A stretch of DNA of 34,431 bases from Tieghemiomyces parasiticus (taxonomy: Eukaryota; Kickxellomycota; Dimargaritomycetes; Dimargaritales; Dimargaritaceae), in NCBI GenBank assembly GCA_027575765.1, contig JANBPT010000473.1, positions 1 through 34,431 of the forward strand, read 5' to 3'. A program made the translations under genes and the position numbers. Positions within the stretch are counted from its first letter, which is position 1. Each line of letters opens with the position of its first letter. A model generated the notes under the pieces. It was not told where the DNA came from. It made no database searches and saw nothing but the letters and a program-made list of their open reading frames with translations. This document shows, in pieces, positions 25,678-34,431 of this stretch.

Positions 25678-27267
25678 TCAGAGATCGTAGTTGCCTGTAA
25701 TAATCGTTTGCGAGGATCCGCTCATTTGGACGTACTCGCCACGACTACGACTGACCATGAGATTGACCAGACCCTTGCGGTGGTTGCCTAACAGACCGCG
25801 GAGCTCCTTAAGGCCGCAGCGTGCCGACCAGTAGGCAGCCAGCACAGAGTAGGAACCGCCGGTCATCTGAACGGGAATGGGTTGGGAGACGGTGAGGACG
25901 GTAGAAGGATTTTCGGGTCGTTAGTAAACATTGCGTCGAGTCGGAGGATCGCAGCTTCCTTGTTAGTGTTGGGATGTTCATGCCACCACACGGCCTGGGA
26001 CGTTGCCCAATAGAGGACCCTCATAACCACTCTTCCAGCCGCCAAAGCGGTGATGAAAACAGTCGGACTAGGTAACGGGTGGAGGAAGTGAGAGTGAGAG
26101 CTAGAGAGAGAGAGAGAGGGGGGGACAGGGTAGGGAGCGGCCTATTTTTCGCTTGTGCCATTGACTGGTTTACGGCCAAGCTGGGTGGGCCAAGCTTGAT
26201 GGCTATATAATTATGGCGGTTGGGTTGTTTCAAAATTTACTTACCGCTTCCTCCTCGACGTTCGTCCAGGGTGAGAAACACCGCGCGGCGAAGTCATAAT
26301 TGGCACCAGCAGGTGGGCTGCAGGTCACGACGAGGGATGATACTTTGTTTTGGGTACCGAGTACGAGTATCTCGGGAGTGAAAACCGGGGCGAAATGACG
26401 AAGCTCGGTCGGTCCCCCGGTAATATGAATGAGTAGGTTGCGGTGGAGGGGGCCGTAGACGACTGCCCGGACCAGCGGCGGGTTGAGCATGCTGCCGAGG
26501 ATGGTCTCGGTCAGTCCCTCGAGGTTCTCAAAGTGTTCGGGTGCCATCGATTGCAGACCGCCGGTCCCGTGGCTCGGGTGGTTCGAAAGGGCAGAGGCGA
26601 CCCGGTCAGATTTGCCGGTTCCGCGCCACCGGCTTTCAAAAGCAGCTCGCGCCGCTTTGATAGTTCGGTTTCGAGTTAATCCGGCCACCGCTTCCGCTTC
26701 CGTCACCTTCTTGTCAAGGGTGGGGGTTGTCGACACGGCGGTGGAAGCAGTTGAGGCGCGGCGCGCGTGGCGCTGGGATGTACTCGCCCCGCCTTTGACG
26801 TCTGAGTAGTCCGCCAAGGAGCACGGTTGCGGGTCGGCGGGCAGGAGCAGGGCAATTCGGGTGTCTTGGCCCCAGCTATCGCGGACCACGGAGATGCGGT
26901 CGCTGAGGGTCTTAAACTCGATCGCCTGGTGCACGCTTTTGAGTTCCTTTAATATCACGTGACCAGCAGCTAGGGTAGCATGGGCACAGAGAGAGAGCTC
27001 GACGAGCGGGGTGAACCAAAACAGGGCAAACACGTCATTGCGCGTGTACTCGCTGGTGCCATCGAGAACGACCTCCTGGCCTGGTCGGAACAGGGGCTGT
27101 ACGAAGGCTGTCACAGCTGCGCCCATGTCGCTGGCAATGTTGCTCAGGACCTCCCCGTCCAGGCATAGGTCTGCTGGGAGGAGGCACACGGCCACCGGGA
27201 TGCCCGTGAAACGGTGGCCGAAGCGCACCAGGCTATTGACAGTGAAGACGCGGAAAGTGCCCACCAT
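25678..27267 (-). CDS. PhzF-family isomerase-like protein with altered active-site residues
   Basis: Exon 1 is 27267-26245 and exon 2 is 25866-25678, giving 403 residues. The intron (26244-25867, 378 bp) starts GTAAGT and ends TTCAG; joining in phase 0 restores the family's C-terminal block (MTGGSYSVLAAYW). PhzF proteins are pseudo-symmetric, two-lobed isomerases/epimerases that act on small metabolites. Family landmarks seen: N-terminal FTVNSLVRFGHRFTGIPVAV (8-27), DMGAAVTAF (47-55), FWFTPLVELSLCAHATLAAG (83-102) and FSPWTNVEEEA (331-341). The usual catalytic Glu in the SET.F-type motif is Val52 here. GHAT is AHAT (95-98). The D-P-V-T-G-S-A-H-type motif reads E-A-M-T-G-G-S-Y. A disordered-looking insertion at about 155-245 makes the protein some 100 residues longer than typical members. 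It may be a non-catalytic homologue. Substrate unknown. Confidence 0.78.
26103..26135. repeat. AG microsatellite running into a G-quadruplex-type motif
   Basis: An AG tract (26103-26118) runs directly into G-runs at 26118-26124, 26128-26130 and 26133-26135. The seven-G run can supply two triplets, so four triplets with short loops are available. It lies in the PhzF gene intron, where the transcript strand is a long CT-rich run. Confidence 0.6.
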
Positions 27268-29640
27268 GATGCGGACAGCAATGGGCGAGGGCGGGAGGTC
27301 AACTTGAGGGCCGACAGAAAGGAGTGGTGGAGATAAAAACGCTTAGAAAAAAAAATTCAAATAGAAAAATCTGAGTGCGGTAAGGGCCAAGCGGACACGG
27401 CAGTGTGACGAGAGTGGCGGGGCTATTGCATTCGTGGCAGGCGCAGGTTATAAGCGGGTGTTGTGGAGGGGAGAGATACGTGCAGCTAAATTGAGTGACG
27501 GCAGGTAGTAGCCTCGCTGCTGCGCGTTGGTCAACTGGTAAGTGTAGACACGTTGGAAAACACTTGGTATGGGAGGGCGCAATGGCTATGAATATCGAAA
27601 ATAGCAGCACCCTGGGGTTAGGGTGGGACGGCAGTTGCTCGAGGTAGTTGGGTGGGGCCAGAGGGCGGCAGAGATGGCAATTTAAGCAGTATTCTATATG
27701 AATTGGGATAAGAGAAGGGAAAATCACAAGGTGAGATGGTGCGAAACGTCTAGTTATAAACAAGCCGTGTCGTCACAGGCAGAGGGGGAGAGGGGGGTCG
27801 CCAGGTGTCAGGATGGACGGGGCGACAGTTACGATGGGAAAGTTGGTGGGTATGGCGGCCGACCAGCCACGCCGGGTTCGACGGAGAACCCCCCCCCCAA
27901 CTGCGGACCCATGGGCAGCTGGTCTACGGACAGGCCCGCCTTGGGACGGGAAGAGAATACCTGAGCGTGTAACCTGACCTTGACCCACCTAGCAGCAGGT
28001 TGACGTCGACGCCAGGGCCAAGCAAGGCTGGTGTTACGGAGGCGGTCCAACGCACGGTGGCGCCGTCTCGTACAGAGACAATAGTCGCGAGATGTGCGTC
28101 TGGCTATGCACTATCCGCACCGACCAGTGCCGAGGCGGGGCGACGTGTGACACAGGCTTGGCGATAAGGGAACCGCCGTACAGCACTTGGCCTGCGTAAA
28201 GGGCGCAGGGCGAGAGGCAAGGGGACACCTCATGGGCATGTAAAGTCCCTCCCATCGTTGACCATTGGACCATCTTCCAGGTATAGAGCGGGTCAGTCGG
28301 GCAAAAGCTTACGGAGGCCACCCGCACCTGGCCTCAGCCGGCCGCTCAGTTGGACCAGGACTAGTCGTGCGTCTCGAGCGGCCATCTTGATGGTGCTGGG
28401 AGGAATACAACGAAGGGGCTGGGCCCGTCGGGGGGCTTGGCACGCATAATACTATAGCCGGCGGATGAGTGGATACCACAATACAAGCAACGGATGCATG
28501 GGCAAAGCCCAGGTGCTCGGCAGTACGCTGCACCCGGAGGGGTGTCTTGGGACGTGGTGGTCCCGCTGGACAAATCCATACCGAGAGACTAAGCCGAAGC
28601 TATACATTTAGTAGCTTAGCTAGAGCCTCGTTAAGCAGCTTGGCGGGATGTTGTAAAGCAGGCTAGGTAACGTCCACGCTAGAATGAGTACTTGCCTGGG
28701 AGGAGGTATTTAGGTTGTTTCGTGGCGTATTCGATGAAGGGACCGCGAGGTAGTGGGACTCCTTCTGCCGAGACCAAAGGTTGACGGGCCTTTGGTAGTA
28801 AACGGCCTGGTACCCAATCCACATATCCATTACAAGTAGGTGCGGCCTACCATGAAGGGTAGCAGGCTGCGGGTTCCGTAATCAGGCAGGGCACCACTAA
28901 CGGAGTTGGGCATCCAATGCCATGCTAGCTTCTATATCGCCGCAGCCATCGGAGCACGGCTGAGCCGGCCCTATAGAATCGGGCGCTTGGCCTAATAATC
29001 ACGTGATAACATTCACCATTCATGTCTGGCAACACCCCCTTCGCCTCTCTTTGCCCACTTGGTCATTCTCGGTCCCTACCAGGTTTGCTTTGGCTAGACG
29101 CTGTGTAGGCCAAACCCTCAAACGAAATAGGTCAATACATGTTGCCTTGCGATGCCCCTCTGACAGTTCCGCCTCTTTCCCCCATTTTTCTTTGACTACA
29201 CGTCGAATTTATACATTAGGTACGCCGCTCTGCTGCTACAATCCTCGAACCCCGCGGTCGTCCGCACGATCGGCCCTGCCTTAATACCGAAGCTACGGGC
29301 CAAACACATCCATCCATCCGTCTAGCCGGCTGTTCAGGTTCATCGACCGGACAAGACCGTGCATGGACACGGAGCTAGGTCAATCCATCCGTCCACTCCC
29401 CTTCCCACAGGCCAGTAGAAGGACTGGATTTCCTGGCCAGCGAAGTAGAGGAAGGTGGTGTGCTGGGAATTCAAAGGCAGCGGCATGGTCCTAGGAATCT
29501 ACGGCGGTACATCAGAATCCACCTAACAACTCTGGACCTGATCCATCTACCACCCTGACATCTTTCCCGATGACTAACGCTTAACCTGCCATCCTACATC
29601 CCCCTGCACTCTCCCCATGCTGTAAATGATCTCAGCAATC
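27268..29640. other. Spacer between the PhzF gene and RPS15
   Basis: 2.4 kb between divergent genes. No gene is recognised. The antisense frame at 27299-27763 is Pro/Cys-rich and looks like chance reading of the PhzF leader. Overlapping frames at about 27830-28670 exist on both strands and resemble nothing known. The last 350 bp form the presumed RPS15 promoter, with an 11-bp direct repeat and pyrimidine-rich sequence. Confidence 0.5.
29312..29393 (+). promoter_or_regulatory. Directly repeated 11-bp motif upstream of RPS15
   Basis: ATCCATCCGTC occurs at 29312-29322 and again at 29383-29393, 71 bp apart and about 250-330 bp before the RPS15 start. Repeated activator sites at this distance are common in fungal ribosomal-protein promoters. 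The regulatory role is inferred from position and repetition only. Confidence 0.35.
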
Positions 29641-30212
<572 letters not shown>

Positions 30213-31395
30213 AGGTTGTCGTTGTTGTGTGGGTTGGCTGAGGCACCAGGCACCGCTACAGGCCCGGATCCTCCGTGGCCTGTCATCACTTTATCTCTAT
30301 GGTGGATTCTGGATCTGCTTGGGGCCTCTGGCGGGAAAGCGGTCTGGTTGCCTGTGCACCCTAAATACGTATACAATAAAATGGCCACCCGTTAGCTAAT
30401 AAGGACCATTACTGGTTGCGTCAGGCCGTGTGGGCGATGTGTATATCACCCCACCTGAGGCCCTGGCGTTCAGAGTCCGATGACAATATGGAGGCCCTAT
30501 AGTTGCGTGTCAGGGAGCGGGGGGAGGGTTTGGACCAATTCAGGAATGCTATTGCGGTTCTTCATCTAAGTAAGCGTTACTGCGGGTTGATCGGCTCAAG
30601 CAGGCAGACACTCACCCCAGCACTCAAGATATTACCCGGGAGATGTGACCAGGACCTCTACTACAAGGCCCAAGTCATCAATTGCAAAGTAATTACTTAA
30701 TGCTTTTATTTCCTTCACACCCTTGTCCAGTATCGTCTATTGGTCATTGAGTTTGCGCTGGACTATGCATCCAAACAGCGGTATCATTAATAGCAGGCCT
30801 AATGCCAAAGTCCCGCGCAGTAAAGTTTATATTGGTAAAGGTTCACCATCTTATCCGAGCCAGGTCCAAAGTGCGCGATGGATCACGCGCCAGGGTCGGT
30901 TGAATAACCTTGGAGAAGCGGGTGAGGGTACAAGCTGGTTTAGTAGGCGTGTCGTGGGACAGCAAGCCCAACCGTATATAGTTAGAGTTGAGGAAGAGTG
31001 TGTGGATTCATTGATCTGTACTGGAGGGGTCAACCTTCAGATACATATCTATGTTTCCCAATTTGCCGATTTAGCCAGTTCTCCGGCCTTCAAATGAAAC
31101 GACGTGGACCAATATACAGGGTATGCCAATACAAACGCAGGCGCCCAGATCACGAATCTATCGGAGTGGATATAAAGGTGAAATAAAATCATCGAATAAT
31201 TTTAAGCGGGAGGTCTCAGATCGCGGTGGTTCAGATAAAACTTAGAAGAGGCAATGATGCCCAGTCGATTGGTATAAACCATTCCAGGATTGAACCGTTT
31301 TTGACTTCACAGCTTGCTTTAGCCATCCACCATGTCTAGTTTTTGGACCCCCTCCCCCCACTCCGCCCAAGTTAACCAGGCGTGATGTATGGGTC
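30213..31395. other. Spacer between RPS15 and the mariner relic
   Basis: The first 170 bp are the RPS15 3' region. The rest is AT-richer sequence with one 124-codon frame (30723-31097) that I do not recognise. No terminal repeat or recognisable transposon sequence was seen before about 31396. Confidence 0.5.
30375..30380 (+). terminator. Candidate polyadenylation signal of RPS15
   Basis: A canonical AATAAA lies 163 bp after the RPS15 stop codon, in a sensible position for a 3' end. Fungal 3' ends often lack this hexamer, so it is supportive rather than decisive. Confidence 0.5.
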
Positions 31396-32383
31396 CTTAT
31401 TAATAATTACTATCCGGAGGATTACAAGGCAGATGCTATTCTAAATGTTTGACTTCCAAGCTGAGCCTGGCTGCCCCTAGCCACTCCACCTCCTACAGGC
31501 GGCTAGCTCGTTTTCACTCAGGTCAACACGCTTTGGCAGATGATATCGGTGGATATTATGGGGACGTGATCCTGAGACGGCTAGAGGAAGATCCTCAACT
31601 TACTGCTGAGCAGCTGGCCTGGGCCTGCCATACTTCCCCTAGTACTATGTGCAGTGTCCTGCGCAGGGACCTAGGGTTATACAGCCATTTCAATTGTTGG
31701 ATCCCTCACAACCTCATTGATAACCAGCGCCACTAGCGGGTACGCTTTGCTACTGAGTTCCTGAAGAAATTCGACGGGGCCAATGGTTACCTGCTGGATT
31801 TCATTATCACAGGCGACGAGATTGGGGTACACCTCTATGATCCCCCTGCTCTCTCCCATTGCCAGAGGTGGTGTCCTAAAGGTAGCCCTGTCCCAACTGA
31901 GACCCACCAAGGCCATGCCACACCCAAGGTGATGCCAACTATATCTTTCACCAGGCGTGGCCTATTACACCTGAGTGTCAAGGTCTCCACCAAACTCTAT
32001 GTAGAGTATGGGCTGCAGCTGATGGTGTAGGCCTGGGTGGAGGCGCATGGGAGTCTGGACCACCACCCCCTGCGGCTCTACCATGAGAATGCACCACTAC
32101 ATCGTGCTGTAGCTACCCAGACCTACATTTCTACCTCTAAATTCAAACCTCTTTTAGCCCCTCCCTACGGTCCTGCTGATCTATCCCCCTGCGACTTCTG
32201 GCTGTTCAGAGATATCGAACAGTGACCGAGGGGTAACAAGCTCACCACAGCGGAGGTGGGCATGGACGCCTGGTAATTGGAGCTAGTCAGTTTCCAGCCT
32301 AATGACTATAGAGCCTTCTTTTTTTAGCTTGATGTTAAGGGCTTACCGAGTGGCACAGAGTTGTGGTAATTATTATGAATAAG
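31396..32383 (+). mobile_element. Degenerate mariner-like element (boundaries uncertain)
   Basis: The element is defined by the transposase relic inside it. An imperfect inverted repeat flanks the relic: CTTATTAATAATTAC at 31396-31410, and at 32366-32383 a sequence whose complement is the same with three extra bases. If these are the terminal repeats the element is about 1 kb. The right copy overlaps the relic's last codon, which is unusual for mariner. The N-terminal codons expected upstream are also missing or scrambled, so the true ends may lie further out. Confidence 0.45.
31449..32369 (+). pseudogene. Mariner-type transposase relic with several in-frame stops
   Basis: One reading frame carries recognisable Tc1/mariner transposase sequence throughout. 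It has APSHSTSYRRLARFHSG near the start, a helix-turn-helix region (QLTAEQLAWACHTSPSTMCS), CWIPHNL, TGDE with the first catalytic Asp (codon at 31815), HENAPLH where mariner has HDNA-type sequence (Glu codon at 32085), and PPYGPADLSPCDFWLF with the last Asp (codon at 32193). The second catalytic Asp is replaced by Glu. The spacing to the third acid is 35 residues rather than mariner's 34, through one extra residue. In-frame stops lie at 31734, 32028, 32223, 32274 and 32325 before the natural end near 32369. No clear frameshift separates the motifs. Roughly the first 80 residues of a typical transposase are missing or unreadable. It cannot encode an active enzyme. Confidence 0.85.
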
Positions 32384-33059
32384 CGTCATTTGGCTTGGAA
32401 ATTCTCATAACTTTTTGTTGCATCTATAAATGAGTGCGTCGGTAGGAATGGGGATGTGTTACGACTGGAAGTGGGGCCCCTTATATAAGGCAATAGGACT
32501 TAGATTGTCTGGCGTCCCTGTCGGTCTGGCATCTGCACACGCGTAGAGCAAGGGGTGACGGCTAACGGTGGCCGCTGGACATTAAGGGGGCGGCTGACGT
32601 CGGTTAGAGGAACGAGCTCAGTAATATATACATCAGCTATTTTAGTGGAGGGTCGCCAGTGGCCGGGCGTAGCCCTCGGGTAGACTCCTGCAAGTTCGCA
32701 ATGAGACTGGATAGTGAGTACACTCTGCACTTGACCGCCCAGGGACTGTCATGGCTACTGGCTTGTTCCGGTTGGGGCTGCTGTCGAATGCTGCGGCTTG
32801 ACGCCTCCTGCTGGCCTTTCGGGAGGGGGCCGGATATGGTGCAGCCTTTGGCCGCTGGTTTTGGCGACCACACACGCATTAAGCGAATGGGATATATCGG
32901 CCTGCAATTGCTGCCCTATTTCCATAGGCTATCAGGTCAGCTACGTCTGTGTTCAAGTAGTAGTGGTTAAAGACCATACTACAACACGCCTTGCTATTAC
33001 TTGCAGCAAGCAGACTCCTTTTCATGCTAACCATGACCCTATAGGAAACCACTATTTAC
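32384..33059. other. Spacer between two transposon relics
   Basis: No gene is recognised. A frame at 32659-32970 is open for 103 codons and Trp/Leu/Cys-rich, but I could not link it to a family. Given the relics on both sides, this is probably old transposon sequence. Confidence 0.45.
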
Positions 33060-33745
33060 ATGGCCACCCATCCGACTACACTGGAACACTTTGACAGACA
33101 CTCGGTCCAGACTTGTCTTTCTTCCCTTACTACCAAGTATCGTGTACGGTGCTGTAAATGCACTGCTCGGAGGAGTACTAGTGTTCCCACTGTCGCACCA
33201 GCTACCGTCAGCTCTATCTAGCTCGTTTTCGTGATGAATGTTTGCGACGTACGCCCTTACCTATCCGACACTATATTCACTGGGGTTGGTGGCTTTGGCT
33301 CTCTGGTTTTACTCTTTTTAGCCCTGTCGTCAAGGATGACACCCAGGTGGAGAAGTGGTATTAAAGAAGCTCCGCTGATAGGTCTGCCGTGAGGACTTTT
33401 AGAGCAACGTCCTTGAGGTACATCATTGTTCACATTACCAGATGACTAGAAAGTCAGTCACCAAGTAACCCACAACAGTGGCCATCACTCCAGACAGGCA
33501 TTTACCAGCGAGGGCAATGGCACTCTTCTTTGCAGCCACTTTACAACCCACCGGCCGTCCATGGTATGCTGGATGGTTTCACTAGCCAACACCACACACT
33601 TGAAGAGTATTTTCCCAATCCTCTCCCCTCTCCCACTGCTATAGTTATACAGACGGGTCCAACAGAGCAGTCGATAAATCAAAAAACGAACATACCACCT
33701 CCCCTCGCCTTGCTACCATCCAAATGGAAAGGTGGCGCCTATTAA
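33060..33745 (+). pseudogene. Decayed open frame with zinc-ribbon-like start, possibly a DNA-transposon relic
   Basis: From 33060 one frame encodes KYRVRCCKCTARR. After an apparent frameshift near 33160-33180 the adjacent frame reads CSHCRTSYRQ, then LRRTPLPIRHYIHWGWWLWL, then VEKWY. It continues in the same frame past stops at 33362 and about 33440 to 33745. Paired C..C elements followed by a Leu-Pro and aromatic-rich helix and a W-Y helix recall the N-terminal zinc ribbon and helix-turn-helix of ISXO2/Merlin-type transposases. No catalytic DDE region could be recognised downstream, so this reading is weak. It could equally be a decayed host gene. Confidence 0.3.
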
Positions 33746-34292
33746 AATGGTAGGCCGTTGTGGAACTTGAAGTTGGTACTGTCCCCCCTCGCCACTTGGC
33801 GAGTGTAGGATTGGTAGACGGTGGCCAGTATCACCTGGGTCTGACTTGGATGTTAGCTATCTAATCGCTTCTATAAACTAATATACTATGGTTCGGCGTA
33901 AGGCCAGCGAGGAAAAACGGCAATATAATTATATAGAGAGAGAGACGAAGGGAAAATGGAGGGTTCCGAAATACCAAACGGTACAAGGGAGGGAGTACAG
34001 ATGACGACTCGGAGGCGGAATTCCAGAGAGGCTGGGGCCTTCCGAGACCTTGGATGCTTGGAAGGGCCTTTGGACGTGAAGACGGAGGCAAAGTGAGCGG
34101 GAGAAGGCAAAGAAAAGAGCCGCAGTGGAGGGATACAGGAATAAAGGGGACGCAGGGCTCAGGTTGACCTGGGAAAGAGGAGGAGGGGACCCGCACTACA
34201 GGGTCTTTCGATAAAGATGGGCCGTTTGATCTGAGATTGCAGGTTTCTACTCGTCGAGACTGGCCTTCCATTGCCATTGGCATATTGAAAGC
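33746..34292. other. Right-end spacer
   Basis: No gene is recognised. A short TA/AG-rich tract lies at about 33924-33944. The antisense frame 33861-34283 is Pro/Ser/Leu-rich with no recognisable domain and looks like reading through purine-rich promoter-type sequence. Confidence 0.45.
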
Positions 34293-34431
34293 ATGGTGCC
34301 CGGCGGTGTAACTATGGGTGCCTCAGTGGGCTCTGGGAGAGAGGGAGTGGTTACACTGGTAGCACAGACCGACGGGTCCGTCCGAGGTCAAATCGCACCT
34401 TCGCCAGAGACCGGTGGCTTCGCCCTCTCGG
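34293..34431 (+). CDS. Possible 5' end of a gene cut by the window edge
   Basis: An ATG at 34293 opens a frame of 46 codons that stays open to the last base. It is rich in Gly, Val, Ser and Thr (MVPGGVTMGASVGSGREG), and GC content rises toward the edge as it does at the starts of the real genes here. No family is recognised from so short a piece. It may be the first exon of a neighbouring gene or simply an open stretch. Confidence 0.22.
   Translation, partial: MVPGGVTMGASVGSGREGVVTLVAQTDGSVRGQIAPSPETGGFALS

Noticed and set aside
25863..26045. 60-codon minus-strand frame inside the PhzF intron
   Set aside because: It does not match any PhzF segment, and the exon join that skips it restores the conserved C-terminal motif exactly.
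27611..27626. Telomere-like TTAGGG
   Set aside because: A single occurrence, not an array; no interstitial telomere can be claimed.
27299..27763. 154-codon minus-strand frame upstream of the PhzF gene
   Set aside because: Pro/Cys/Phe-rich composition with no domain; most likely leader and promoter sequence.
31449..31736. Intact 95-codon gene at the left of the mariner relic
   Set aside because: Recognisable transposase sequence continues in the same frame past the stop, so this is a piece of a pseudogene.
33861..34283. 140-codon minus-strand frame near the right edge
   Set aside because: Low-complexity Pro/Ser/Leu content over purine-rich sequence, no start context and no family resemblance.

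Overview
The window reads as nuclear DNA of a fungus, probably an early-diverging lineage. A Zoopagomycota/Kickxellomycotina-type genome is my guess, not something the sequence proves. It carries eukaryotic housekeeping genes with few, short GT-AG introns: Trm8, COG1, 40S ribosomal protein uS19/RPS15, a mitochondrial ABC exporter and an Irc3-type mitochondrial helicase. The genes are visibly GC-rich. The spacers between them are long, more AT-rich and almost featureless. I found no rRNA, tRNA or CRISPR.

Layout. TRM8 (1186-2567, +, three exons) converges on a mitochondrial ABC half-transporter of the Mdl1/ABCB10 type (2805-5114, -). A 4.7 kb spacer follows. COG1 (9816-13544, +, two exons) converges on an Irc3-like DEAH helicase (14405-17164, -). 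After a 2.5 kb spacer come two tandem, same-strand paralogues of a membrane RING-H2 protein with a PA-like lumenal domain (19673-21669 and 23246-25317). Each has one intron at the equivalent point in the transmembrane helix. The second copy converges on a PhzF-family gene (25678-27267, -, two exons) that has lost family catalytic residues. RPS15 (29641-30212, +, two exons) follows a 2.4 kb spacer. The last 4 kb are transposon debris: a mariner-like transposase relic (31449-32369) broken by stop codons but without obvious frameshifts, then a second decayed open frame with a zinc-ribbon-like start (33060-33745).

How the genes relate. There is no operon-like system. The ABC exporter and the helicase both look mitochondrial. 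COG1 and the RING pair belong to Golgi/endomembrane trafficking and quality control. TRM8 and RPS15 serve translation. The least ordinary content is the tandem PA-TM-RING pair with its strongly conserved juxtamembrane module, the PhzF protein with altered active-site residues, and the relic-rich right end. Splice sites were set by reading frame, GT-AG signals and family conservation and have no transcript support.
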